From Pseudomonas fluorescens (GTDB lineage Bacteria; Pseudomonadota; Gammaproteobacteria; Pseudomonadales; Pseudomonadaceae): a DNA stretch of 64,000 nt. The notes beneath the pieces were generated by a model. The model was not told where the DNA came from. It made no database searches and saw only the letters and a list, made by a program, of their open reading frames with translations. The stretch is taken from positions 124,001-188,000 of the forward strand of contig NZ_CABVHU010000011.1 of assembly GCF_902497855.1 (NCBI RefSeq), read 5' to 3'. A program made the position numbers and the translations under genes. Positions 1 through 8,602 of this stretch are shown in pieces; position 1 is the stretch's first letter, and every line of letters starts with the position of its first letter.

Positions 1-64
1 CGACTGCAGCCTGCACCTCACGCTCCATGGGTAAGGTAATTGGGGGATGGGTGGCGAGTGACAT
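1..64 (-). CDS. 5' fragment of a possible excisionase-family DNA-binding protein
   Basis: The minus strand has an ATG at 64 preceded by GGAAA at a 6-base spacing. It opens a frame running off the window edge and starting MSLATHPPITLPMEREVQAA. From memory this resembles the start of Pseudomonas helix-turn-helix proteins of the excisionase family that are paired with PIN-domain toxins, but only 21 residues are visible. The family assignment is a weak inference. An incomplete gene on the minus strand is the better supported part. Confidence 0.4.
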   Translation of the reverse strand, partial: MSLATHPPITLPMEREVQAAV

Positions 65-100
65 GGCGGTTTCCAATAGTCTGAATAACTGAAGCTGGCA

Positions 101-120
101 GGCTATTCGAATTATTCGAA
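101..120. promoter_or_regulatory. Tandem TATTCGAA motifs upstream of the edge gene
   Basis: TATTCGAA followed directly by TTATTCGAA places two TTCGAA palindromes 9 bases apart, about 40 bases upstream of the minus-strand gene entering the window. The position fits an operator or AT-rich promoter element for that gene. No regulator is known. Confidence 0.2.
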
Positions 121-254
121 AATCGCAATAAACGAAATATGCACCTGTGCGGTGCCCCCTGGCGATTTCACCAATGCGTCCAGAATCGATGAGGATAAGA
201 CTCATGCTGGGTGGGAACTTTAATCACACGCCGTAAAACAACGCATTTTGACGT

Positions 255-1460
255 TTACGCGGTAGCGAGCGAACGCTTCTCTGAAACACTCAAAAACCGC
301 AACAACGCCAACAATGGAAACGCACTGCCGACGATCACGATCCACAACCAGCCGCCATGCTCATACACCGCGCTGGCCACCGACGAACCAAACGCGCCAC
401 CGATGAAGATGCTGGTCATGTATAGCGCATTCAAACGGCTACGACTCTTGGCGTCGAGGGCGTAGACCGCGCGTTGGCCGAGGACCATGTTCATCTGTAC
501 GCAGAAGTCGAGTACCACACCGGTGATCGCCAGGCCGATGACGCTGTAGACCGGATGGATGAAGGCCGGCAGGAAGCTCAGGCTGGCGAACAGCAGCGCC
601 AGCAACGAAGCGATGCGGGTATGGCCGGCATCGGCCAGGCGACCGGCGATGGGCGCGGCAATGGCGCCGATGGCCCCGACCAGGGCGAAGATCGCGATCT
701 GGGTTTGCGACAGGCCATGATTGCGCGCCAGTTCCAACGGCACGGCGGTCCAGAACAGGCTGAAGGTCGCGAACATGCAGCCCTGGTAAAACGCGCGCTG
801 ACGCAGTACCGGTTGTTTACGCAACAAGGTCCAGAGAGAACCCAGCAACTGGCCATAAGTAGCGCTGTGATCAGGCTGGCGCTTGGGAATGGTCACCGCC
901 AAAACGACGCTGATCGCCGCCATCAACACTGCCGCAATCACGAACATCGCCCGCCAGCCGAAATGGTCGGCCACCACGCTGGACACCGGTCGCGCCAGCA
1001 GAATCCCCAGCAGCAAGCCGCCCATGATCCCGCCGACCACACGACCGCGAGACTCTTCCGGCGCCAGGTGCGCAGCCAGGGGAATCAGGATCTGCACCGA
1101 CACCGAACTGAAGCCCACCAGCAGCGAAATCAGCAAAAACACGTTCGGCTGATCGGTGAACGCCGCGCCCAGGAGGCTGGCAATCGCCACCACACTGGTG
1201 ATGATCATCAGTCGGCGGTTCTCGAGCAGATCCCCCAGCGGCACCAGGAATAACATGCCCAACGCATAACCGATCTGGGTCAGCGAAACGATGAAGCTGG
1301 CCATGGAGCTGCTCAGGCCGACGTCCGGAGCGATCAGGTCGATGATCGGCTGGGCGTAATAGAGGTTGGCCACAATGGCGCCGCAGCAGAAGGCGAACAG
1401 CAGGACCATGCCTCGGGTCATTGTCGCGGTGGCGTGGGGCACCCGGGTTGCTGGGCTCAT
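255..1460 (-). CDS. MFS transporter, AraJ/YnfM-like drug or sugar efflux type
   Basis: This 401-residue protein has the hydrophobic profile of a 12-helix major facilitator. The first helix is followed by the motif NLYYAQPII (about 32-40), typical of the arabinose-efflux-like MFS branch. The loop 2-3 motif A appears as GDLLENRRLM (76-85). The substrate cannot be read from sequence. The ATG at 1460 is the first in the frame, and the N-terminus before helix 1 is short as expected. The gene is separated from sbp-like 1691-2689 by a hairpin terminator, so it is probably transcribed alone. Function as an exporter is family inference. Confidence 0.85.
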   Translation of the reverse strand: MSPATRVPHATATMTRGMVLLFAFCCGAIVANLYYAQPIIDLIAPDVGLSSSMASFIVSLTQIGYALGMLFLVPLGDLLENRRLMIITSVVAIASLLGAAFTDQPNVFLLISLLVGFSSVSVQILIPLAAHLAPEESRGRVVGGIMGGLLLGILLARPVSSVVADHFGWRAMFVIAAVLMAAISVVLAVTIPKRQPDHSATYGQLLGSLWTLLRKQPVLRQRAFYQGCMFATFSLFWTAVPLELARNHGLSQTQIAIFALVGAIGAIAAPIAGRLADAGHTRIASLLALLFASLSFLPAFIHPVYSVIGLAITGVVLDFCVQMNMVLGQRAVYALDAKSRSRLNALYMTSIFIGGAFGSSVASAVYEHGGWLWIVIVGSAFPLLALLRFLSVSEKRSLATA

Positions 1461-1643
1461 AACGGGTCTCGCTAAACTGAAGGGAAGGCACGCAGGCTAA
1501 GCGGCAAGCCAAAACGGCGGAAGAGGGATTGGCGTGATAGTCATCATGCCTGTGGGGAATGATTGACCCCCGCTTGCAGGGTTGCCGAACTACCTTATGT
1601 CAAAAATTCGCGGCCTGATGATACATTCCCGCAGAAAATCCAC

Positions 1644-1675
1644 AAAAAAAGGCGACCTCTGCAGGTCGCCTTTTT
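1644..1675 (-). terminator. Rho-independent terminator after the sulfate-binding protein gene
   Basis: GGCGACCT and AGGTCGCC form an 8-bp stem around CTGC. It is flanked by an A-run on one side and a T-run on the other, so it could act in both directions. It lies 16 bases after the stop of the sulfate-binding protein gene on the minus strand. Confidence 0.85.
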
Positions 1676-1690
1676 CGTTGGGCTTAGCGA

Positions 1691-2689
1691 TTACTGACCG
1701 CTGTAAATCTGATCAAAAACCCCGCCATCATTGAAGTGGGTCTTCTGTACGGTGCGCCAGTCACCAAAGGTTTTCTCCACCGACAGGACGTCGACTTTCG
1801 GGAAGCGGTCGGTGTACTTTGCCAACACCGCCGGGTCACGCGGTCGCAGGTAGTTCGCCGCGGCGATCTCCTGGCCTTCCGGCGACCACAGGTACTTCAG
1901 GTATTCCTCGGCGGCGGCGCGGGTGCCTTTCTTGTCGACGGTCTTGTCGACCACCGACACCGGTGGCTCGGCTTCGGCGGAGACGCTTGGGTAGATGACT
2001 TCGAACTGATCGCGGCCAAACTCGCGAGCGATCATTTCCGCTTCGTTTTCAAAGGTCACCAGCACGTCGCCAAGCTGGTTGGTCATGAAGGTGGTGGTGG
2101 CTGCGCGGCCACCGGTGTCCAGCACCGGCGCTTGTTTGAACAGCTTGCCGACGAAATCCTTGGCCTTGGTTTCGTCACCGCCATTCTTCAGCACATAACC
2201 CCAGGCCGAGAGGTAGGTGTAGCGGCCGTTGCCCGAGGTTTTGGGGTTCGGCACAATCACTTGTACGCCATCCTTGAGCAGATCCGGCCAGTCTTTCAGG
2301 GCTTTCGGATTGCCTTTGCGCACGATGAACACGGTGGCCGAGGTGAAGGGCGCGCTGTTGTTCGGCAGGCGAGTGACCCAGTTGTCCGGGATCAGTTTGC
2401 CGTTGTCCGCCAGGGCATTGATGTCGGTGGCCATGTTCATGGTAATGACGTCGGCCGGCAGGCCGTCGATCACGGAACGCGCCTGTTTGCTGGAGCCGCC
2501 GAAGGACATCTGCAGGGTGATGTTTTCGTTGTGCTCGGCTTTCCAGTGTTTCTGGAATGCAGTGTTGTAGTCCTTGTAGAAATCTCGCATCACGTCGTAG
2601 GACACGTTAAGCAGGGTCGGTGCGGCTTGAGCCACGCTGGTCAATGCCAGGCCGGCGGCCAGAAGCGAGGCGCCAAAGAGTTTTTTCAC
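1691..2689 (-). CDS. Periplasmic sulfate-binding protein of an ABC transporter (Sbp/CysP family)
   Basis: This 332-residue solute-binding protein captures sulfate (or thiosulfate) in the periplasm for a CysTWA-type ABC transporter. I chose the GTG start at 2689 because it follows AGGA and begins a clear signal peptide (MKKLFGASLLAAGLALTSVA, cleavage after AQA at about 22). The longer ATG frame from 2776 would add REP-derived residues. The family signature NPKTSGNGRYTYL is present, as is DVITMNMATDI. No permease or ATPase gene is adjacent, so it is an orphan binding protein that presumably serves a transporter encoded elsewhere. Its neighbourhood (K+ channel, pyk, gcl) matches the P. aeruginosa region carrying the orphan gene cysP, from memory. 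Confidence 0.92.
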   Translation of the reverse strand: MKKLFGASLLAAGLALTSVAQAAPTLLNVSYDVMRDFYKDYNTAFQKHWKAEHNENITLQMSFGGSSKQARSVIDGLPADVITMNMATDINALADNGKLIPDNWVTRLPNNSAPFTSATVFIVRKGNPKALKDWPDLLKDGVQVIVPNPKTSGNGRYTYLSAWGYVLKNGGDETKAKDFVGKLFKQAPVLDTGGRAATTTFMTNQLGDVLVTFENEAEMIAREFGRDQFEVIYPSVSAEAEPPVSVVDKTVDKKGTRAAAEEYLKYLWSPEGQEIAAANYLRPRDPAVLAKYTDRFPKVDVLSVEKTFGDWRTVQKTHFNDGGVFDQIYSGQ

Positions 2690-2710
2690 TGCGCATTCCT
2701 TGTTGTGTGT

Positions 2711-2814
2711 GTAGGAGCGAGCGATGCGGCGATCCGACTTGCCCGCGAACCAGGCACCTCGGTGTTTCTGCTGCACCGAGGCGATCCCTTCGCGGGCAAG
2801 CCTCGCTCCTACAG
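2711..2814. repeat. REPIN (TGTAGGAGCGAG type) with an enlarged first arm
   Basis: Two inverted REP arms, TGTAGGAGCGAG... and ...CTCGCTCCTACA, enclose a central segment. The left arm is interrupted by about 16 extra bases (CGATGCGGCGATCCGA) between its two stem halves. The element ends 21 bases upstream of the GTG start of the sulfate-binding protein gene, so it lies in that gene's leader or promoter region. Confidence 0.85.
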
Positions 2815-2909
2815 GGTTGTTTTTCAGTCATTAACAGAGTGTTGCCACCGTTTTGCCAGCGACTATAGCCGGGCGTGCATAGTCCTTTAAAGATTAAAAA
2901 GTACTTTGC

Positions 2910-3734
2910 TTATTCCAGTTTCTTAAACAATGCATTGCCGCATCGCGAGCAGAACGCCGCCCCCTGTTCGTGGCTGTTTTTCTTGCACACCGGACAATCG
3001 GTCTGCTGCTGCTCACCGCGCATAGCGTTCGCCAGTTCGGCGGTGAAAATCCCGGTGGGTACGGCGATGATCGAGTAGCCGGTGATCATCACCAATGACG
3101 AAATCACCTGGCCCAATGGCGTCTTGGGCACGATGTCGCCGAAGCCTACGGTAGTCAGCGTCACGATAGCCCAATAGATGCCTTTGGGAATGCTGGTGAA
3201 CCCGTGTTCCGGGCCTTCGATCACGTACATCAGCGTGCCGAACACCGTGACCAGGGTGCAGACGCTGACCAGAAACACCACGATCTTCTGCTTGCTGCCG
3301 CGCAGCGCCGACATCAGGTAGTTGGCTTGCTTCAGATAAGGGCTGAGCTTGAGCACGCGGAAAATCCGCAGCATCCGAATGATCCGGATAATCAGCAAGT
3401 ACTGTGCGTCGCTGTAATACAGCGCCAGGATGCCGGGCACGATGGCCAGCAAATCCACCAGCCCGTAGAAGCTGAACGCATAGCGCAGCGGCTTGGGCGA
3501 GCAATACAGGCGAAGACCGTATTCGATGGCGAAGATGACGGTGAAGCCCCACTCGATATACGCCAGCACATTGGCGTAGTTCTGGTGGACCGTGTCGATG
3601 CTGTCGAGCATCACGATCACCAGGCTGGCGAGGATGATCAACAGCAAAATGCCGTCAAAGCGCCGCCCGGCCTTGGTCTCGCTCTGGAAAATCATGACGT
3701 AAAGCTCTTCACGCCAGTTTTTGCTGCTGTCCAT
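2910..3734 (-). CDS. Voltage-gated-type potassium channel with C-terminal zinc ribbon
   Basis: This 274-residue six-helix cation channel sits in the inner membrane. Helix S4 (112-130) carries arginines at every third position (RIIRMLRIFR), the voltage-sensor pattern. The pore loop has the K+ selectivity filter TVGFGD (195-200) before the last helix. The cytoplasmic tail is short and lacks an RCK domain. It ends in two CxxC pairs (C247/C250 and C262/C265), a zinc-ribbon arrangement. The start ATG at 3734 lies 31 bases after the stop of the urea transporter gene on the same strand, so they may be co-transcribed. Channel activity is family inference; the zinc ribbon is read directly. Confidence 0.9.
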   Translation of the reverse strand: MDSSKNWREELYVMIFQSETKAGRRFDGILLLIILASLVIVMLDSIDTVHQNYANVLAYIEWGFTVIFAIEYGLRLYCSPKPLRYAFSFYGLVDLLAIVPGILALYYSDAQYLLIIRIIRMLRIFRVLKLSPYLKQANYLMSALRGSKQKIVVFLVSVCTLVTVFGTLMYVIEGPEHGFTSIPKGIYWAIVTLTTVGFGDIVPKTPLGQVISSLVMITGYSIIAVPTGIFTAELANAMRGEQQQTDCPVCKKNSHEQGAAFCSRCGNALFKKLE

Positions 3735-3765
3735 GGAAAACGCCTGAACCGGGAATCAGCGAAGC

Positions 3766-4671
3766 CTAGGGTGATTCCCGGTGGTTGCGCAAGGCGCACT
3801 GTCCCACGGGGGCCTGGCGCAGTACCCGAATGCTCGCCTGGACCAGCCAGCAGGCGAGGATGAAAGGCGCGGTCAAGGTGGCCAGGCCGAGTGCGGCGAA
3901 GCCTGGTGTGAGCAGTATGGCCAGGACAATGCCCAGCAGCGGCAGCCAGGGCTGGCGGCGCACCTGACTCAAGGCGAGGGCGGCGAGCGCCGGGTTGTAG
4001 CCGCTCAAACCCAGCAGCGCATTTGAAGTTTCGTGATGTAACAGCGCGAATCCGAGGCCGGCCATCGAGCCGAGCAGCCCCCAGAGAAAGGCCCGACGAT
4101 CAGCGATCAGCAGGCCTGCAGCTATCAGTGCACCGGCCAACGGATGACCCAGAAACATGACCTGGCTGAGCCCTTTCAACGACGCTGCGAGCAGGTTGAG
4201 CGTGTTCATTTCGATCAGCGGTGCGGGTTGGGCCGGGGCGGCAAAGCAGAGTAGCAGCCAACTGATTCCGACAAAGGGCGCAGTGTAGGCGGGCAGGCAA
4301 CGGTGATCGCGGGCGCGTTTGAGCCATTGTTGAGTAAACATTGCACTCAGGCCGCCAGCGGCGATGATCAGTGGCGGCAGCATGGCGGACCAGGGCAAAC
4401 AAAGGCTCAGCAGCAGGCCGAGCAAAACGCCGTTGTAACAGAACAGCCCGGCCTGGCGATCGGCCTTGGCGTAGCCGCGACGCTGGGCGGTGAGCAATCC
4501 GGCGACACCACCCAGCAGCGCTCCGCCAAGCAGAGAGGGCGCGGTGAAAAGAATCGCCAACAGGCACAGCAGACCGCACAGCGGGTGTCGCTGGAGGAAG
4601 ATCTGGCTGAAGCCGTTGAGCAGGGCGGTGGCCCAGTCGGGGCAGTGGGTGTTGAAGTGGTGGGCAGGCAT
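3766..4671 (-). CDS. Urea transporter (UT family)
   Basis: This 301-residue, very hydrophobic protein shows the internal two-fold duplication of the UT fold. Each half repeats a YN-containing segment (GLFCYNGVLLGL near 75-86 and GLSGYNPALAAL near 217-228), together with a paired 'F-L-x-x-H-P-L' entry motif (LQRHPLCGLL, FLGHPLAGAL). UT proteins are channel-like facilitators of urea across the inner membrane. No urease genes are in the window, so the link to urea use is by family only. It lies between the K+ channel and pyk on the same strand. A 106-bp nested-hairpin repeat separates it from the end of pyk. Confidence 0.87.
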   Translation of the reverse strand: MPAHHFNTHCPDWATALLNGFSQIFLQRHPLCGLLCLLAILFTAPSLLGGALLGGVAGLLTAQRRGYAKADRQAGLFCYNGVLLGLLLSLCLPWSAMLPPLIIAAGGLSAMFTQQWLKRARDHRCLPAYTAPFVGISWLLLCFAAPAQPAPLIEMNTLNLLAASLKGLSQVMFLGHPLAGALIAAGLLIADRRAFLWGLLGSMAGLGFALLHHETSNALLGLSGYNPALAALALSQVRRQPWLPLLGIVLAILLTPGFAALGLATLTAPFILACWLVQASIRVLRQAPVGQCALRNHRESP

Positions 4672-4690
4672 GATGGGGTCTATGGTTACA

Positions 4691-4796
4691 GATCGTTCCC
4701 ACGCTCTGCGTGGGAATGCCTCAATAGACGCTCTGCGTCCGCTGTTGGGACGCAGAGCGTCCCGGCTGCATTCCCACGCAGAGCGTGGGAACGATC
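4691..4796. repeat. Nested-hairpin repeat, copy 1
   Basis: The outer arms begin GATCGTTCCCACGCTCTGCG and end in the reverse complement ...GTGGGAACGATC. Each outer arm is itself a palindrome (TTCCCACGC TCT GCGTGGGAA). The inner part repeats the pattern with GACGC...GCGTCC and GGGACGC...GCGTCCC. The element fills the pyk to urea-transporter gap. Other copies are at 7539, 9508 and 42662. Confidence 0.9.
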
Positions 4797-4813
4797 AGGG
4801 GCTGTTAGCGATG

Positions 4814-6229
4814 CTAAATCAACGTCTCGATGCGCAATGAGTTAGTCGACCCCGGCTGCCCAAACGGCACACCCGCGGTGATCAACAACGTATCCCCGCG
4901 CTGAGCCATCCCTTGCGCCTGGGCAATCTCCAGCGCCGTCGAGCACACTTCATCCACCTGCCGCAGCCGATCATTGACCACCGAGTGCACGCCCCACGCC
5001 ACCGTCAACCGGCGCGCGGTCTGCCGGTTCGGCGTCAGGTTGAGGATCGGCACCGTCGGCCGTTCCCGCGCCGCCCGCAAGCTCGAAGTACCCGACTCGC
5101 TGTAGTTCACCAGCACCGCCACCGGCAGCACGTTGCTGATGCGACGGATCGCACAGCTGATGGCGTCGGATACAGTGGCCTCCGCCTTCGGTCGGCTGAC
5201 GTCGAGTTGCGTCTGATAATCCGGGCCGTTTTCCACCTGGCGAATGATCTTGCTCATCATCTGCACGGCTTCCAGCGGGTACTCGCCGGACGCGGTTTCC
5301 GCCGACAGCATCACCGCATCCGCGCCTTCGGCCACGGCGTTGGCAACGTCGGTCACCTCGGCACGGGTTGGCGCAGGAGAGAAGCGCATCGACTCCAGCA
5401 TCTGCGTCGCCACCACCACCGGTTTGCCCAGCTCGCGGCAGATGCCGATGATGTTTTTCTGAATCTGCGGCACGCTTTCGGCCGGCACTTCCACACCCAG
5501 GTCACCGCGGGCGACCATGATCGCGTCGCTCAGTTCGGCGATTTCCCGCAGTTGAGTCACCGCCGACGGCTTCTCGATCTTGGCCATCAAAAACGCTTTG
5601 TCGCCGATCAGCTCGCGAGCTTCGCGTATGTCTTGCGGACGCTGTACGAACGACAACGCCACCCAATCCACGCCCAGCTCCAGGCCGAAGCTCAGGTCGC
5701 GACGATCCTTGGCGGTCAGCGGACTCAGCTCGAGCACCGCTTGCGGCACGTTCACCCCTTTGCGGTCCGACAATTCGCCGCCATTGAGCACGGTGGTGTC
5801 GATGGCGTCGGCGTATTTGGTGACCACACGCAGCCGCAGTTTGCCGTCATCGAGCAGCAGGTCCATGCCCGGTTCCAGCGCCGCGATGATTTCCGGGTGG
5901 GGCAGGTTGACCCGGCGCTGATCCCCCGGCGTCGGGTCCAGGTCCAGGCGCAACGCCTGGCCGCGATGCAGTTGCACCTTGCCGTCGGCGAACTTGCCGA
6001 CCCGCAGTTTCGGACCTTGCAGGTCCATCAGAATGCCCAGCGGATAATTCAGCTGGCGCTCGACTTCACGGATCCACTGGTAGCGCTGGGCGTGGTCGGC
6101 GTGATCGCCGTGGCTGAAATTCAGGCGGAAAATGTTGACCCCGGCCCGCACCAGCTCACGGATGTCGTCGATCCCGTCCGTGGCCGGACCGAGGGTGGCG
6201 AGGATTTTGACCTTTTTGTCAGGCGTCAT
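4814..6229 (-). CDS. pyk: Pyruvate kinase
   Basis: The protein catalyses phosphoenolpyruvate + ADP to pyruvate + ATP, the last glycolytic step. The 471 residues cover the full barrel. Visible features are the N-terminal phosphate/nucleotide region KILATLGPATDG, NFSHGDH (37-43), the active-site signature FLMAKIEKP with catalytic K217 and metal ligand E219, and ARGDLGVEVP (240-249). The ATG at 6229 lies inside the end of ttuD (11-base overlap). This couples pyk to the glyoxylate-to-glycerate genes upstream, so 2-phosphoglycerate made by TtuD can be carried on to pyruvate. Genome context fits the second Pseudomonas pyruvate kinase of the gcl cluster (pykF in P. aeruginosa), inferred from synteny. 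Confidence 0.97.
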   Translation of the reverse strand: MTPDKKVKILATLGPATDGIDDIRELVRAGVNIFRLNFSHGDHADHAQRYQWIREVERQLNYPLGILMDLQGPKLRVGKFADGKVQLHRGQALRLDLDPTPGDQRRVNLPHPEIIAALEPGMDLLLDDGKLRLRVVTKYADAIDTTVLNGGELSDRKGVNVPQAVLELSPLTAKDRRDLSFGLELGVDWVALSFVQRPQDIREARELIGDKAFLMAKIEKPSAVTQLREIAELSDAIMVARGDLGVEVPAESVPQIQKNIIGICRELGKPVVVATQMLESMRFSPAPTRAEVTDVANAVAEGADAVMLSAETASGEYPLEAVQMMSKIIRQVENGPDYQTQLDVSRPKAEATVSDAISCAIRRISNVLPVAVLVNYSESGTSSLRAARERPTVPILNLTPNRQTARRLTVAWGVHSVVNDRLRQVDEVCSTALEIAQAQGMAQRGDTLLITAGVPFGQPGSTNSLRIETLI

Positions 6230-7499
6230 TTTTTGTGCTCTCGAGGATCAGGATGGCGCGGAAGTCGTTGACGTTGGTGCGGGTCGGCTCGGTGACGATC
6301 AGGGCGTCCAGCGCCTCGAAATAGCCATAGCCATTGTTGTTGTCCAGCTCGTCGCTGGCGCTCAGGCCGAGAGCGGCGGCGCGGGCGTAGCTGTCCGGGG
6401 TCATGAGCGCGCCGGCGTTGTCTTCGGAGCCGTCGATGCCGTCGGTGTCACCGGCCAGGGCGTAGACGCCGGGCAGGCCTTTGAGGCTGTCGGTCAGGCT
6501 CAGCAGGAACTCGGCGTTGCGTCCGCCACGGCCGTTACCGCGCACCGTGACGGTGGTTTCACCGCCAGAGAGGATCACGCAGGGTGCCGCCAATGGCTGG
6601 CCATGCAGCACGATCTGACGGGCGATGCCGGCGTGGACCTTGGCCACTTCCCTGGCTTCGCCTTCCAGGTCACCGAGGATCAGCGGACTGAAACCGGCCT
6701 GACGGGCTTTCACCGCAGCGGCCTCGAGCGATTGCTGGGGGCGGGCGATCAATTGGAAATGGCTGCGCGCAAGGCTCGGATCGTCGGGTTTGACCGTTTC
6801 CGATTCCGGGCTTTGCAGCCAGTTGCGCACCGATGCAGGGATTTCGATGCCGTAGCGCTTGAGGATCGCCAACGCTTCGGTGGAGGTGCTCGGGTCGGCC
6901 ACGGTCGGGCCGGAAGCGATGACCGTGGCAAGGTCGCCCGGTACATCGGAAATCGCGTAGGTATAAACAGTGGCAGGCCAGCAGGCTTTACCGAGGCGAC
7001 CGCCCTTGATCGCCGAGAGGTGTTTGCGTACGCAGTTCATCTCGCCAATGGTGGCGCCGGATTTGAGCAGGGCTTTGTTGATCGATTGCTTGTCAGCCAG
7101 GGTGATACCGGCAGCGGGCAGGGCCAGCAATGCGGAGCCGCCGCCGGAGAGCAGGAAGATCACGCGGTCATCTTCGGTGAGGTCGCTGACCAGGTCGAGC
7201 ACGCGTTTGGCGACCGCCAGGCCGGCGGCATCAGGCACCGGATGCGCGGCTTCGACCACTTCGATTTTTTCGCACGGGGCGCCGTGGCCGTAACGGGTCA
7301 CCACCAGACCGCTCACTTCACCCTGCCAGCAACGCTCGACCACCCGGGCCATGGCCGCCGCGGCTTTGCCGGCGCCGATGACGATCACCCGACCGCTGCG
7401 GTCAGTGGGCAAATGGGCTTCGAGGACTTGCTGTGGATGGGCGGCGTCGATGGCTGTGGTAAACAGCTCGCGCAGCAGTTGTTGCGGATCGACCGACAT
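6219..7499 (-). CDS. ttuD: Glycerate 2-kinase / hydroxypyruvate reductase-annotated TtuD (MOFRL family)
   Basis: This 426-residue protein phosphorylates D-glycerate to 2-phosphoglycerate by family; older annotations call it hydroxypyruvate reductase. The N-terminal kinase domain contains GAGKAA (42-47) and SGGGSAL (118-124). The C-terminal MOFRL domain starts near GGETTVTV (312) and includes GNGRGGRNAEF. I chose ATG 7499 because the upstream in-frame extension to 7616 is translated from the 7539-7649 repeat. The gene follows glxR and overlaps pyk by 11 bases, consistent with one pathway from tartronate semialdehyde to pyruvate. Confidence 0.93.
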   Translation of the reverse strand: MSVDPQQLLRELFTTAIDAAHPQQVLEAHLPTDRSGRVIVIGAGKAAAAMARVVERCWQGEVSGLVVTRYGHGAPCEKIEVVEAAHPVPDAAGLAVAKRVLDLVSDLTEDDRVIFLLSGGGSALLALPAAGITLADKQSINKALLKSGATIGEMNCVRKHLSAIKGGRLGKACWPATVYTYAISDVPGDLATVIASGPTVADPSTSTEALAILKRYGIEIPASVRNWLQSPESETVKPDDPSLARSHFQLIARPQQSLEAAAVKARQAGFSPLILGDLEGEAREVAKVHAGIARQIVLHGQPLAAPCVILSGGETTVTVRGNGRGGRNAEFLLSLTDSLKGLPGVYALAGDTDGIDGSEDNAGALMTPDSYARAAALGLSASDELDNNNGYGYFEALDALIVTEPTRTNVNDFRAILILESTKNDA

Positions 7500-7538
7500 G
7501 GCGGGCTCCCAATCTTGTTGTTCTTGGTTTACGCAGAT

Positions 7539-7649
7539 GATCGTTCCCACGCTCCGCGTGGGAACGCAGCCCGGGGCGCTCCGCGTCCCATGCCGAAGCG
7601 GACGCGGAGCGTCCATAGAGGCATTCCCACGCGGAGCGTGGGAATGATC
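7539..7649. repeat. Nested-hairpin repeat, copy 2
   Basis: This has the same architecture as the 4691 copy, with CTC in place of CTCT in the small loops (GTTCCCACGCTCCGCGTGGGAAC). It lies between the end of glxR (7660) and the start of ttuD (7499). It therefore sits inside the presumed polycistronic message. Confidence 0.9.
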
Positions 7650-7659
7650 ATGGGATGGC

Positions 7660-8550
7660 TTATTTATCGCGAATCGAGAAATTCGCCATGTGTTCCAGGC
7701 CCTTGATCAGCGCCGAGTGGTCCCAGTTGCTGCCGCCGATGGCCGCGCAGGTGCTGAACACTTGCTGGGTGTTGGCGGTGTTCGGCAGGTTGATCCCCAA
7801 CTCGCGCGCGCCGGCCAGGGCCAGGTTGAGGTCCTTCTGGTGCAGGCTGATGCGGAAGCCAGGGTCGAAGGTGCCTTTGATCATGCGCTCGCCGTGCACT
7901 TCGAGGATCTTCGACGAAGCGAAACCGCCCATCAGGGCTTCACGCACCTTGGCTGGATCGGCACCGTTCTTCGAGGCGAACAGCAGGGCTTCGGCCACGG
8001 CCTGGATGTTCAACGCCACGATGATCTGGTTCGCCACTTTCGCGGTCTGACCGTCGCCGTTGCCACCGACCAGGGTGATGTTCTTGCCCATGGCCTGGAA
8101 CAGCGGCAACACGCGTTCGAAGGCATCGGCATCGCCGCCGACCATGATGCTCAGTGTCCCGGCCTTGGCGCCGACTTCACCGCCGGACACCGGCGCGTCG
8201 AGGTACTGCGCGCCTTTTTCGTTGATTTTCGCCGCGAAGGCTTTGGTGGCGGTCGGCGAGATCGAGCTCATGTCGATTACGACCTTGCCTTTGCCGACAC
8301 CGGCTGCGATGCCGTCGGCGCGGAACAGCACGTCGTCCACCTGCGGAGTGTCCGGCACCATGATGATAATGAATTCGGCTTCCTGGGCGACTTCCTTCGG
8401 GTTGGCCAGGGCGACAGCGCCAGCGGCGATCAGGTCGGCCGGGGCGGCGTCGTGGTGCGCCGACAGGAACAGGCTGTGACCGGCTTTCTGCAGGTTCAAC
8501 GCCATTGGATGGCCCATGATGCCGGTGCCGATAAATCCGATTTTAGCCAT
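7660..8550 (-). CDS. glxR: 2-hydroxy-3-oxopropionate (tartronate semialdehyde) reductase
   Basis: The protein reduces tartronate semialdehyde to D-glycerate with NAD(P)H. The 296 residues match the beta-hydroxyacid dehydrogenase family. They show the Rossmann motif GFIGTG (5-10), the substrate-binding DAPVSGG (118-124) and the catalytic lysine K171 in GDGQTAKVANQ. It lies between hyi (147 bases upstream, gap occupied by a REPIN) and ttuD, in pathway order after gcl and hyi. The ATG at 8550 is preceded by AGAGGAA. Confidence 0.96.
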   Translation of the reverse strand: MAKIGFIGTGIMGHPMALNLQKAGHSLFLSAHHDAAPADLIAAGAVALANPKEVAQEAEFIIIMVPDTPQVDDVLFRADGIAAGVGKGKVVIDMSSISPTATKAFAAKINEKGAQYLDAPVSGGEVGAKAGTLSIMVGGDADAFERVLPLFQAMGKNITLVGGNGDGQTAKVANQIIVALNIQAVAEALLFASKNGADPAKVREALMGGFASSKILEVHGERMIKGTFDPGFRISLHQKDLNLALAGARELGINLPNTANTQQVFSTCAAIGGSNWDHSALIKGLEHMANFSIRDK

Positions 8551-8602
8551 GAGAAATTCCTCTTGTTTTTATTGCTGTTTCAAGCAAATGGGAGACTGCC
8601 TT

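Noticed and set aside
211..465. An 84-codon frame on the plus strand near the MFS gene end
   Set aside because: It overlaps the MFS coding region antisense and shows no family features or ribosome site.
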